A stretch of 64,000 bases of DNA from an uncultured Bacteroidales bacterium. GTDB lineage: Bacteria; Bacteroidota; Bacteroidia; Bacteroidales; UBA932. This document shows, in pieces, positions 43,336 through 51,342 of the stretch (position 1 is its first letter; each line of letters opens with the position of its first letter). A model generated the notes under the pieces. That model saw nothing but the letters and a program-made list of their open reading frames with translations, made no database searches and was not told the origin of the DNA. A program made the translations under genes and the position numbers. The stretch lies in the NCBI GenBank assembly GCA_946405435.1, contig CAMJHF010000014.1, positions 1-64,000 on the forward strand, in the 5' to 3' direction.

Positions 43336-43349
43336 AAAAATCGTATTTT

Positions 43350-43357
43350 TACATTTG
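43350..43357 (+). promoter_or_regulatory. Possible -7 element of the NigD-like gene
   Basis: TACATTTG on the plus strand, about 80 bases before ATG 43440. No strong -33. Confidence 0.4.
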
Positions 43358-43439
43358 AAATGCGCAGACATTCGGAATCTTGCATAAAAATTATGGGAAC
43401 CACGCAAGATTTCACGTGCCGGTGGGTTTAATAATAGAA

Positions 43440-44135
43440 ATGAGAAAAATACCTATATATTTGGTTATGTTGCTCGCTGTATGCATCGGATGCAGCAAAG
43501 GAAGTAGTTTCGCTCCTTCTGACCCTTATGACTATCAGGGATCGGTTACGTCACCGGATGGACCGGATTTTGCTTCCGCATTCACCATGTTAGCCACCAT
43601 CAAGAAAGATGCTTCCGGCAGCGTGTACTTATGGTCCAAAGGCATGAGGTTCAATCCTGTTGACGACATTGATTTTGTCCGGCAGCAAAGGGTGGTCGCC
43701 AATGTGTCTTTCAGTCCCTCTTCAGACACGGAGTTCGATGCCAAGGTCCATTGGATTGAAACTCTGGACGAAGGCATTTTTACCTCCGACGCCTCGGTAA
43801 CAGGGGACGATCCGCTGAAAGTGAACTTTGAGTCGTGGATGACCTGTGTAGACGACGGCTACCTTACCATAAACTATTCGACCTGGTGGGGCGAGCACCC
43901 CGTGCATCACGATTTCTATCTGGTGTCGGGCCTTGATGCCTCCGATCCCTACAGCCTGGAACTGCGTCACAATGCCAACGGCGACGCCCGGGGCGAGTTT
44001 GCCGAAGGCGTGGTATGTTTTGACATAAATTCGCTCCCCGATACCGGGGACGCCCCCAAAATGATAACCATCAAGTGGAAAGATACTGAGACAAAAACGT
44101 CCATAGCCAAATTTGAGTTTACGAGCAGGAAATAG
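43440..44135 (+). CDS. NigD-like lipoprotein
   Basis: 231 residues from ATG 43440. The signal peptide has lipobox VCIGC. An OB-like first domain (DFASAFTMLATIKKDASGSVYLWSKG..) and a second domain with YLTINYSTWWGEHPVHHDFYLV resemble the NigD family found widely in Bacteroidales. Their function is unknown. The end overlaps the proposed start of the sigma factor gene by 23 bases, hinting at one transcript. Confidence 0.75.
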   Translation: MRKIPIYLVMLLAVCIGCSKGSSFAPSDPYDYQGSVTSPDGPDFASAFTMLATIKKDASGSVYLWSKGMRFNPVDDIDFVRQQRVVANVSFSPSSDTEFDAKVHWIETLDEGIFTSDASVTGDDPLKVNFESWMTCVDDGYLTINYSTWWGEHPVHHDFYLVSGLDASDPYSLELRHNANGDARGEFAEGVVCFDINSLPDTGDAPKMITIKWKDTETKTSIAKFEFTSRK

Positions 44136-44679
44136 CCTGACGGAGAGAGAGTTGGTGCGTCTGGTAGGCGACGGGGATGCCCGTGGCCAGAGGGAGTTGT
44201 ACGAACGTTATGCGCCTTACCTTACCGCCGTTGCCTCCCGATATCTGGGCGGTCCCGACGAGGTGAAAGACCTGCTGCAGGACGTGTTCATAAAGGTGTT
44301 CGACCGGTTCGGCTCGTTCCGCTACAGGGGCGAAGGGTCTCTGAAGGCCTGGCTCTCGCGAATAGTCGTCAACGACTCGCTGCAGCGTCTGCGCAAAGGG
44401 GAGCGTCTGCTGGCGGTGGACAATCTCCCTGAACCTGACGCCGACGAGGACCCGGATGTGGAAAATGTACCCCTGAACGTGCTGCAGGACATGATAAGCG
44501 GGCTTCCGGACGGCTATCGTACGGTCTTCAACCTTTATGTTTTCGAACAGATGCGCCACAAGGATATAGCGGCACTGCTGGGTATCAAGGAGAACTCTTC
44601 CGCATCCCAGCTGTTGCGGGCCAAAGCATTGCTGGCCAAAGAGATAAAAGACTACAGAAAACGACACGATAATGAATGA
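44113..44679 (+). CDS. ECF sigma factor (sigma-70 family)
   Basis: 188 residues if TTG 44113 is used; the true start is uncertain because no ATG lies before the conserved region. Sigma region 2 spans LYERYAPYLTAVASRYLGGPDEVKDLLQDVFIKVF. Sigma region 4 reads LPDGYRTVFNLYVFEQMRHKDIAALLGIKENSSASQLLRAKALL. It should direct RNA polymerase to a specific gene set. The next gene overlaps by eight bases and encodes the likely membrane-anchored regulator. The same pair occurs again at 57.1-58.9 kb. Confidence 0.9.
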   Translation: MSLRAGNSLTERELVRLVGDGDARGQRELYERYAPYLTAVASRYLGGPDEVKDLLQDVFIKVFDRFGSFRYRGEGSLKAWLSRIVVNDSLQRLRKGERLLAVDNLPEPDADEDPDVENVPLNVLQDMISGLPDGYRTVFNLYVFEQMRHKDIAALLGIKENSSASQLLRAKALLAKEIKDYRKRHDNE

Positions 44680-46015
44680 CAGAAATTGGAGCGACAAATT
44701 GCGGAAGCAGTTGTCGGAATATGGCCAGACCCCTCCCGAAGGACTGTGGGAGGCCGTGGAAGCAAAGGTCAGAAAGCCTTCTGCCGCTTTTCCATGGTGG
44801 TGGGCGATGGCTGGAGCGGCCGCAGCGGTGGCGGCAGTGCTGCTGGTTGTGCGTCCCGAGGGCGTAACAACTCCTTCTGCATCGGTTAAGGACACGGCGG
44901 AGGCTGTAGCGGCGCTGGAACGGGCAGACACTTTGGTCTCCCCGCAGGCTGAACCGGAACCTGACGTGATGACTGCACCGGCCGCGCGGAAGGCTTATGC
45001 TGCGCTGACGCCGGTTCCCACCTCTCCGGCAGCCGTCGTTCCGTCAGCCGTGGCCGGGGTGGTTCCGCCAGCTTCGGAAGATTCTCCGGTAGCTGCTGAG
45101 ACAGAGTCCGTCGTTTCGTCAGCCGGGGCCGGGGTGGTTCCGTCAGCCGTGGAAGATTCCCCGGTAGCCGCTGAAACAGAGTCCGAAGTTCAGCAGCCTG
45201 TAGAGGCTGAAGTCCCTGTGGCGGAGGAAAATGCTTCAGAAGATAAGCCTTCCGGCAAGCCCGTCGCCGACAGCCCGGCCCCAGGCAAGGAACTTCCTGT
45301 AGAAATCAAGACATATCCGGCCGAAAAGCCCCTTTACGCCGACGCCGGCCAGGACAACCGCATCAGGATGTCTTTTGTTGCTTCCGGCGTGCCCGGCGGC
45401 CAGTTTTCACATTCTGAAATACAATATGGAATCGGCCAGCAGATGCGGATGGCGCCGTCTCCCAAGTCATTTTCTTCGCTCTTGAGCCGCAACCGGAGCA
45501 CGGAGACGCAGACTGAGTACAGCCTTGCCTACCGTGCGGGAATACTTGTCAATTTGCAGCTTTCCAAGCACTGGAGCGTAGAATCCGGCCTGCAGCTCAG
45601 CCGCCTTGCCGGCACGGTGACTTCCTCGGTGGGCAGCATATCAACTCAGACCAAGAATACCATGCTCTATCTTGGCATCCCTGTCTATGCCGTGTATACG
45701 CCATGGGAGGGCCGGAATCTGGGCATATATTTCTCCGCCGGACCCATGGCGGAATACGGTGTGCTGATGACCGGAAGCGTACGGGAAACCATAGGCACCG
45801 TGGTCAATACCACGCACGATGCCGTTTTTCCCAAAGATTTTATTTTCTCTCTCGGAGCCAATGCCGGCCTTCAGCTCAAGATAGGCAGCCTCGCCGCCCT
45901 GTTCGTGCAGCCCGGAATCTCCTGGCACATCCCTTCGGAGAATTCTCCTGAATCCTACTACACCGCCCACCCCCTCGCCTTCACTCTCGGCGGTGGCCTC
46001 CGGGTGCTGTTCTAG
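44672..46015 (+). CDS. Single-span anti-sigma-like protein fused to an outer-membrane barrel domain
   Basis: 447 residues. The short N-terminus (MNDRNWSDKLRKQLSEYGQTPPEGLWEAVEAKV) is followed by one transmembrane helix (about 42-63). A Pro/Glu/Ala/Val-rich linker of about 160 residues contains a near-duplicate segment (GVVPPASEDSPVAAETES, GVVPSAVEDSPVAAETES). A PorT-like barrel ends the protein (SLAYRAGILVNLQLSKHWSVESGLQL.., final GGGLRVLF). The layout would place the N-terminus in the cytoplasm and the barrel in the outer membrane. It overlaps the ECF sigma gene, so control of that sigma factor is inferred. The orientation needs testing. Confidence 0.72.
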   Translation: MNDRNWSDKLRKQLSEYGQTPPEGLWEAVEAKVRKPSAAFPWWWAMAGAAAAVAAVLLVVRPEGVTTPSASVKDTAEAVAALERADTLVSPQAEPEPDVMTAPAARKAYAALTPVPTSPAAVVPSAVAGVVPPASEDSPVAAETESVVSSAGAGVVPSAVEDSPVAAETESEVQQPVEAEVPVAEENASEDKPSGKPVADSPAPGKELPVEIKTYPAEKPLYADAGQDNRIRMSFVASGVPGGQFSHSEIQYGIGQQMRMAPSPKSFSSLLSRNRSTETQTEYSLAYRAGILVNLQLSKHWSVESGLQLSRLAGTVTSSVGSISTQTKNTMLYLGIPVYAVYTPWEGRNLGIYFSAGPMAEYGVLMTGSVRETIGTVVNTTHDAVFPKDFIFSLGANAGLQLKIGSLAALFVQPGISWHIPSENSPESYYTAHPLAFTLGGGLRVLF

Positions 46016-46261
46016 ATTTCACCAGCCCCTCTTGTCATGGCGCCCCCAGAATTACTGGTGCGTGCCATGGTGGCCAATATGTGGGCGGGCAGGGCACGAA
46101 ACAGCCATGAATCGTAGCAGGCCGGCCCCACCAGCGGCGGGCCTGGCACGCGCAGGCTCTTATGGAATCATACCCTGCCCAGCGCGGTTCTACCTCGGAC
46201 CTTCAGCACAGGCTTCGCAGGCCAGCGTCCTGTCCGTTGAACGACAGGGGAATGACTGTTG

Positions 46262-46333
46262 TGGACATTAAAGGAATCGAACCTGCGACCTGCGGCATAT
46301 CAGACCGATGTCTACCTGCTGAGCTAAGCGTCC
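46262..46333 (-). pseudogene. Degenerate tRNA-like gene (anticodon reads GAT, Ile)
   Basis: On the minus strand it begins GGACGCTTAGCTCAGCAGGTAGA. It has the anticodon loop CTGATAT, a T-loop region GCAGGTTCGATTCC and the end AATGTCC. Mismatches occur in the acceptor stem (one plus a wobble), D stem (two), anticodon stem (one) and T stem (one). A tRNA-style promoter precedes it. The 246 bases between it and the barrel gene (46016-46261) hold short inverted repeats (CCTGTC..GACAGG) but no gene that I can support. Confidence 0.5.
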
Positions 46334-46346
46334 ATTATTTTCAATG

Positions 46347-46354
46347 CAAAGGTA
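46347..46354 (-). promoter_or_regulatory. -7 element of the tRNA-like gene
   Basis: Minus-strand TACCTTTG, 13 bases upstream of the tRNA-like 5' end. Confidence 0.5.
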
Positions 46355-46410
46355 GAGCAGGGCGCGTTGAAGAGGCCAAAGTGGAAGCAAAGATAAACGG
46401 CGCATAAGTC

Positions 46411-46441
46411 TTGCTGGTTCAGCATCTTTTGATTATATTTG
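46411..46441 (+). promoter_or_regulatory. pyrG promoter
   Basis: TTG at 46411-46413 and TATATTTG at 46434-46441, 20 bases apart, 27 bases before ATG 46469. Confidence 0.8.
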
Positions 46442-46468
46442 TATCCCGGTTTTGAAAAATTCCGGGCT

Positions 46469-48079
46469 ATGGATACTAAATATATTTTCGTTACGGGAGG
46501 CGTTGCTTCCTCACTTGGCAAGGGGATTATCGCAGCATCTCTTGCAAAACTTCTTCAGGCAAGGGGACTCCGCGTCACCATCCAGAAATTCGACCCATAT
46601 ATCAACATCGACCCTGGCACTCTGAATCCGTATGAACATGGAGAATGTTACGTGACGGAAGACGGGGCAGAAACAGACCTTGACCTCGGGCATTATGAAA
46701 GGTTCCTGGGGATTCACACTTCCAAAGCCAACAACGTCACTACCGGGAAAATCTATCACACGGTCATCACCAAAGAACGGGAAGGCGCCTATCTCGGCAA
46801 GACTGTGCAGATAGTCCCGCATATAACCGATGAGATAAAGCGCCGGATGCTCCTTCTCGGCAAGAGCGGCAGCTATGACGTCATTATCACGGAGGTCGGA
46901 GGTACGGTCGGGGATATGGAAAGCCAGCCCTTCGTGGAAGCCATGCGCCAGCTCCAGTGGGAGCTTCCCGAAGAAGACTTCCTGTCCATACATCTGACGC
47001 TGATTCCTTATCTCAAAGCGGCAAAGGAACTGAAGACCAAGCCAACGCAACATTCCGTTCAGGAACTCCAGGCCCTGGGTGTCCACCCGGATATCATCGT
47101 CTGCCGGACGGAAAAGGAACTCACCCCGGAACTCAGGCACAAGATTGCCCTCTTCTGCAACGTCAAGCCCGGCCATGTCATCCAGTCCATCGACGCATGG
47201 AGCATCTATCAGGTACCGCTCAACATGGAAGCTGAACGGCTGGACCAGATGGTCGTGGACAAACTGGGGATCGTGAATCTTCCGGCGCCGAATCTTGCCG
47301 CCCTGAAAGCCTTCCTCTCCAAGCTCAAGAATCCGAAAAGGGCTGTCGATATTGCGCTCGTAGGCAAGTACGTTGAACTTCAGGATGCATATAAGAGCAT
47401 ACAGGAGAGTTTTGTCCATGCAGGTGTTGCGAATGACTGTCTGGTGCGCGTCCATACCATCCATGCAGAGCATGTGAGCAAAGATAATGTCGAAGAGCTT
47501 CTCGGAGGAATGAACGGCATACTCGTGGCTCCCGGATTCGGAGAACGCGGGTTGGAAGGAAAGATCTGTGCCGTCCGATATGCCAGGGAAAAGCGGATTC
47601 CTTTTTTGGGAATCTGCCTGGGGATGCAGATGGCCGTAGTGGAATTTGCCCGCGATGTCCTTGGTTATGAGGATGCCGCCACGACGGAAGTCAATCCCGA
47701 AACTTCACATCCGGTCATAGACCTGATGGAGAGTCAGAAGTCAACGACCATCAAGGGCGGGACCATGCGCCTGGGAGCATACAGATGCCGTCTTGTCCCT
47801 GGGACACTGGCACATGGTATCTACGGGCAGGATGAAATCAGGGAACGCCACCGCCACCGCTATGAGTTCAATAATGCTTACTTGTCTGCAATGCAGGAGG
47901 CAGGTTTAGTGGTGAGCGGCATCAATCCGGATGCCGGATTGGTGGAGATCATCGAGCTTCCAACACACCCCTTTTTCATTGCTACACAGTTCCATCCAGA
48001 ATACAAGAGCACGCCGGAGTGTCCCCATCCGTTGTTTGTCAATTTTATAAAGGCAGCATCAGATAATATCAGGAAATGA
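46469..48079 (+). CDS. pyrG: CTP synthase
   Basis: 536 residues from ATG 46469 (MDTKYIFVTGGVASSLGKGI). The synthetase domain has the P-loop and FDPYINIDPGTLNPYEHGECYVTEDGAETDLDLG split over two conserved blocks. The class I glutaminase domain has GICLGMQ (catalytic Cys) and the C-terminal QFHPEYKSTPE..HPLF (His-Glu). It converts UTP to CTP using glutamine. It stands alone with its own promoter. Confidence 0.97.
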   Translation: MDTKYIFVTGGVASSLGKGIIAASLAKLLQARGLRVTIQKFDPYINIDPGTLNPYEHGECYVTEDGAETDLDLGHYERFLGIHTSKANNVTTGKIYHTVITKEREGAYLGKTVQIVPHITDEIKRRMLLLGKSGSYDVIITEVGGTVGDMESQPFVEAMRQLQWELPEEDFLSIHLTLIPYLKAAKELKTKPTQHSVQELQALGVHPDIIVCRTEKELTPELRHKIALFCNVKPGHVIQSIDAWSIYQVPLNMEAERLDQMVVDKLGIVNLPAPNLAALKAFLSKLKNPKRAVDIALVGKYVELQDAYKSIQESFVHAGVANDCLVRVHTIHAEHVSKDNVEELLGGMNGILVAPGFGERGLEGKICAVRYAREKRIPFLGICLGMQMAVVEFARDVLGYEDAATTEVNPETSHPVIDLMESQKSTTIKGGTMRLGAYRCRLVPGTLAHGIYGQDEIRERHRHRYEFNNAYLSAMQEAGLVVSGINPDAGLVEIIELPTHPFFIATQFHPEYKSTPECPHPLFVNFIKAASDNIRK

Positions 48080-48094
48080 CAGAACCCGTCCTCA

Positions 48095-48265
48095 GTGCCC
48101 ACAACAAGGAGGAGTACCCTCCGGCAAACACTGCCGAACCGCCAGGCTGTCCGTCTGGAGGAAATCAAGCAGCACGGAAAGCCCGTTTCCTTCCGGAATG
48201 TCCTGCAGAAATCCAAGAAGGTCTATAACCGCAAGAGACTGAAGAAGGAAATTCCGTCGGATTGA
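48095..48265 (+). CDS. Possible small basic protein (56 residues)
   Basis: GTG 48095 to TGA 48263-48265. It includes TLPNRQAVRLEEIKQHGKPVSF, split here as TLPNRQAVRLEEI and KQHGKPVSFRNVLQKS, and ends KKVYNRKRLKKEIPSD. The composition is protein-like and strongly basic. The start is weak and no promoter is seen, so it may equally be a decayed gene end. I do not recognise a family. Confidence 0.3.
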   Translation: MPTTRRSTLRQTLPNRQAVRLEEIKQHGKPVSFRNVLQKSKKVYNRKRLKKEIPSD

Positions 48266-48317
48266 TTTTCTCATCCGGTGGATTTTCAGTAAATTCGCAG
48301 GATAAAAAAGCATTACC

Positions 48318-48638
48318 ATGATACTTACAACCACACCGTCCGTTGAAGGACGCACCATTTCGGAATACAAGGGAGTTGTATTCGGCGAAGTCATTTCCGG
48401 AGTCAACTTTATCCGCGACTTCGCGGCCAGCATCCGCAACATCGTAGGCGGACGTTCCGGCTCCTATGAGGATGAACTGATCAAGGCCCGATCGCAGGCC
48501 ATGAACGAGATGTCAGAAAGAGCGGTTCGGCTGGGCGCCGATGCCGTCGTCGGCATAGACATTGACTATGAAGTTCTCGGTGAAGGCGGCGGAATGCTCA
48601 TGGTCACCGCATCCGGGACTGCCGTTAAACTCGCATAA
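48318..48638 (+). CDS. YbjQ family (heavy-metal-binding-like) protein
   Basis: 106 residues. The pattern is typical of YbjQ/UPF0145: [22 protein letters not shown], then [47 protein letters not shown] and a final TASGTAVKL. Members form pentameric dodecin-like rings. The proposed heavy-metal binding is not well established. The next gene starts two bases later. Confidence 0.88.
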   Translation: MILTTTPSVEGRTISEYKGVVFGEVISGVNFIRDFAASIRNIVGGRSGSYEDELIKARSQAMNEMSERAVRLGADAVVGIDIDYEVLGEGGGMLMVTASGTAVKLA

Positions 48639-48640
48639 TC

Positions 48641-49159
48641 ATGAAAAGAATTGCCTTTATTGCTGCAGCTGCGCTTATGCTGGCTGCCTGCGGCCAGCCT
48701 TCCGGCAGGAAGGAAGCTGCCGTGATCCCTTCGGAATACACATCTACAAACCAAGATAACATGCAAAGAGTCAGAGATTTCCTGCATGAGGCAGGCGTAT
48801 ATTTCCTCGCGACCGTGGACGGCGACGCTCCGCAGGTGCGTCCATTCGGCACGGCCGAAATCATCGAGGGCAAGCTGTATATCCAGACCGGCCATGTCAA
48901 GAACGTCGCCAAGCAGATAGCGGCCAATCCCAAGGTGGCCATCTGCGCATACAAGGCCGATGAAGGTCGCTGGCTGCGCATCAGCGCTACGCTCGTGGAA
49001 GACCCGCGCGTCGAGGTGAAGAAGGCCATGCTGGATGCCAATCCCGGGCTCCGCTCCATGTACGACGAGAACGACGGCAACACCGCCGTCTACTTCCTCA
49101 AGGACGCAAAGGCCACCATCAGTTCGTTTACTGCTGAACCCGTAGAGATTGATTTCTAA
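48641..49159 (+). CDS. Pyridoxamine 5'-phosphate oxidase-fold protein with lipoprotein signal
   Basis: 172 residues. The full frame starts with a convincing lipoprotein signal (MKRIAFIAAAALMLAACG). The flavin split-barrel domain then begins at MQRVRDFLHEAGVYFLATVDGDAPQVRPFG (about residue 41), continuing with KLYIQTG and VAICAY. Most homologues I know start at that internal Met and are cytosolic. This one may be envelope-anchored or have two products. It would bind FMN or a related cofactor; substrate unknown. Confidence 0.8.
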   Translation: MKRIAFIAAAALMLAACGQPSGRKEAAVIPSEYTSTNQDNMQRVRDFLHEAGVYFLATVDGDAPQVRPFGTAEIIEGKLYIQTGHVKNVAKQIAANPKVAICAYKADEGRWLRISATLVEDPRVEVKKAMLDANPGLRSMYDENDGNTAVYFLKDAKATISSFTAEPVEIDF

Positions 49160-49162
49160 GGG

Positions 49163-50242
49163 ATGGCACTGGAATTCGGAAGGATGAAGCGCGGTGAGAT
49201 CCTGAACCCCGTTTCCGCACGTCTTCTGAGCCAGCAGCTCGCCGCTCCGCAGTTCAAGGAACCCGTGGAAGTGGTGTCGTGGTCCGGCGCCATACAGGCG
49301 CAGGACTACAGGGCGATGCGCTGGGCTGTGGCCATGAGAACGGGGAAGCCCTCTTACAAGGCCTTCAAAGCTGCTTTTGACGAAGGCAGGATTCTCCGGG
49401 CGCATCTTCTTCGCGGCACCTGGCAGCTTGTGTCGGCAGAAGATTACCACTGGCTGCGGGCACTTTGCCATGACAAGGGCATGGCTGTCCTCGACGGCTG
49501 GACCAAATCCTTCGGGTTCTCTTATTCCGGAAAGGAGAAAGAACGGATCCTGACGATTATCGAGGATACAGTAAGCCGACATGGAGAGGTCACCGAAGAC
49601 ATCATTGGGGAAGCTCTGATTGAAGGAGGAATCACCGAAGACAGGCTTGTTTACAATCACCAGCTCCGTATGGCGGAGCTGGAGGGCCTTGTCTGCAGCG
49701 GTTCGCTCGGCCCGAGGAATACCTACAGGCTAGTCCGGGACAGGGTTCCGATGGGATCACCTGTCAGCCGCGAGGAATCCCTGGCCCTTCTTGCAAGGAA
49801 GTATTTCCGGAGCCATGGACCGGCGACGTTGGAAGATTTCGTTTGGTGGAGCGGACTCAATGCGGGTGAATGCCGGCAGGGAATCGCATCTCTCGGTGAT
49901 GAACTTCAGCTGAATCGCTGGAAAGGAAGAGACTTCTATATCCATAGCGAAGCCCGTACGAGAGGTGTTCGTGGCGGGTTCGTCCTTCTTCTTCCGGCAT
50001 ACGACGAGTACCTTATCGGATACAAAAGCCGGGATATTGTCCTTCATCCTGACAAAGCCCATCACGCCCATAATAACTTCGGCATCTTCAAGTCCGTGGT
50101 CGCATGGAACGGCGAGATTGTCGGCAACTGGAAACCGTCGTCGAAGGACGGGGGCGTGTCGCTTTTCAAGGAAGGCGTCTCCATCCCCGAGGAATCAATG
50201 GAAAAAGCAATCAACACTTACACACAGTACGCTCATTTTTGA
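49163..50242 (+). CDS. Winged-helix DNA-binding protein, AlkZ/YcaQ-like
   Basis: 359 residues of the HTH_42 family. The N-terminal region has WSGAIQAQDYRAMRWAVAMR, with the QxQD motif that in AlkZ-type glycosylases carries the catalytic Gln. Winged-helix repeats follow, with LLRGTWQLVSAEDYHWL, RKYFRSHGPATLEDFVWWSGL and LLPAYDEYLIGYKSRD. AlkZ enzymes unhook DNA crosslinks; many relatives remain untested. It lies three bases after the previous gene. A DNA repair role is inferred. Confidence 0.8.
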   Translation: MALEFGRMKRGEILNPVSARLLSQQLAAPQFKEPVEVVSWSGAIQAQDYRAMRWAVAMRTGKPSYKAFKAAFDEGRILRAHLLRGTWQLVSAEDYHWLRALCHDKGMAVLDGWTKSFGFSYSGKEKERILTIIEDTVSRHGEVTEDIIGEALIEGGITEDRLVYNHQLRMAELEGLVCSGSLGPRNTYRLVRDRVPMGSPVSREESLALLARKYFRSHGPATLEDFVWWSGLNAGECRQGIASLGDELQLNRWKGRDFYIHSEARTRGVRGGFVLLLPAYDEYLIGYKSRDIVLHPDKAHHAHNNFGIFKSVVAWNGEIVGNWKPSSKDGGVSLFKEGVSIPEESMEKAINTYTQYAHF

Positions 50243-50268
50243 ACTGAACTTGTAAAAAACGAAAGATA

Positions 50269-50805
50269 ATGAAGAAAGTACTTATCATAGCGGGCAGTCC
50301 CCGCAAGGACGGCAACTCGGACCTCTTGGCCCGGCAGTTCGCCAATGGTGCCGCAGAGAGCGGCAATGAAGTGGAGATAGTGTATCTCCGAGACAAGAAA
50401 CTGAATTACTGCAAGGGATGTCTTGTATGCCTCAAGAAAGGGGAGTGCTTCCAGAAGGATGACGCCAACAGCCTGCTTCCAAAGATGATGGAAGCCGATG
50501 TCGTGTGCTTCTCCTGCCCGGTCTATTACTACTCCGTCTGCGGGCAGATGAAGGTCTTCCTTGACAGGATGAACCCGCTCTACGGCAAGATGAAGGGCAA
50601 GGATTTCTACTACATGGTCACGGCTCAGGACGACAACAAGGCGCAGCTCGACAGGGCCTTCGATGTGTTCGACGGCTTTGCTGACTGCTTCGATGACATC
50701 CGCCGCTGCGGACGTGTCTACGGCGGTGGCGCCGACAAGAAGGGGGAGGTCAAGGACCTTCCCGCATATAACGAGGCCTACGAACTGGGAAAAAGCATCA
50801 AGTGA
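50269..50805 (+). CDS. Flavodoxin-like NAD(P)H-dependent oxidoreductase
   Basis: 178 residues. The FMN phosphate loop IIAGSPRKDGNSDLL opens the protein. The Cys cluster YCKGCLVCLKKGECFQKDD follows, then FSCPVYYYSVCGQMKVFLDR, as in the NADPH-dependent FMN reductase family of anaerobes. Electron donor and acceptor are unknown. The stop overlaps the start of a decayed transporter reading frame. Confidence 0.88.
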   Translation: MKKVLIIAGSPRKDGNSDLLARQFANGAAESGNEVEIVYLRDKKLNYCKGCLVCLKKGECFQKDDANSLLPKMMEADVVCFSCPVYYYSVCGQMKVFLDRMNPLYGKMKGKDFYYMVTAQDDNKAQLDRAFDVFDGFADCFDDIRRCGRVYGGGADKKGEVKDLPAYNEAYELGKSIK

Positions 50806-50990
50806 AACTCAGCAGCCTTAAAGGTTCGAATATCCTTTTCTACCAGGCCATCCTCTCGATCGCCGGGGGCGGTGCTGATCGGCTCCGAGATGGCACCTGC
50901 GGCCATCTTCTTCTGCCGTTTTCCATTGGCCTATGCTGGAACCTGGCACGCTGACGGCGACAAGGAATTGCAAAGATATGATATACCTGG
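50802..50990 (+). pseudogene. Remnant of an EamA/DMT-family transporter
   Basis: A GTG overlapping the flavodoxin stop gives KLSSLKGSNILFYQAILSI. After a frame change near 50865 the neighbouring frame reads VLIGSEMAPAAIFFCRFPLAYAGTW, the first-helix pattern of EamA transporters. Only about 60 codons remain, with at least one frameshift and no continuation. The following 50991-51137 is AT-rich without a supportable feature. Confidence 0.6.
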
Positions 50991-51137
50991 ACGGCAAATA
51001 TGTGATTATTAATAAGTTGAATGTTTTTAAAGTATACCCCCGGACTTTAAAATCAAATAACTCATTGGTTTATAACGAATTATCCTCCAGCGCAGAGAGT
51101 CCCGTACGGCTTGCCGCGGCCGTGAAGCCAGGCACAT

Positions 51138-51175
51138 AAAGAAGAGGCCGAACTTTTATAGTCGACCTCTTCTTT
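51138..51175 (-). terminator. Terminator of tRNA-Pro
   Basis: AAAGAAGAGG (51138-51147) pairs with CCTCTTCTTT (51166-51175), just past the tRNA 3' end. Confidence 0.75.
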
Positions 51176-51176
51176 G

Positions 51177-51250
51177 TCGGGGTGAAAAGACTCGAACTTT
51201 CGACCCTCTGGTCCCAAACCAGATGCGCTAGCCAACTGCGCCACACCCCG
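51177..51250 (-). tRNA. tRNA-Pro (anticodon TGG)
   Basis: Minus strand: acceptor CGGGGTG / CACCCCG with discriminator A, D arm GGCGCAGTTGGCTAGCGC, anticodon stem TCTGG/CCAGA with loop TTTGGGA, T loop AGTTCGAGTC. All stems pair. Confidence 0.96.
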
Positions 51251-51259
51251 AGAGTGGTG

Positions 51260-51267
51260 CAAAGTTA
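51260..51267 (-). promoter_or_regulatory. -7 element of tRNA-Pro
   Basis: Minus-strand TAACTTTG, nine bases upstream of the tRNA 5' end. Confidence 0.65.
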
Positions 51268-51298
51268 GCATTTCTTTTCGGAATTCACGGAAAATATG

Positions 51299-51306
51299 TA
51301 AATTTG
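51299..51306 (+). promoter_or_regulatory. -7 element of the malate dehydrogenase gene
   Basis: TAAATTTG, 36 bases before ATG 51343. Confidence 0.65.
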
Positions 51307-51342
51307 TGGGATTTTTAAAGACCATCATTTTTAAAGTATATT

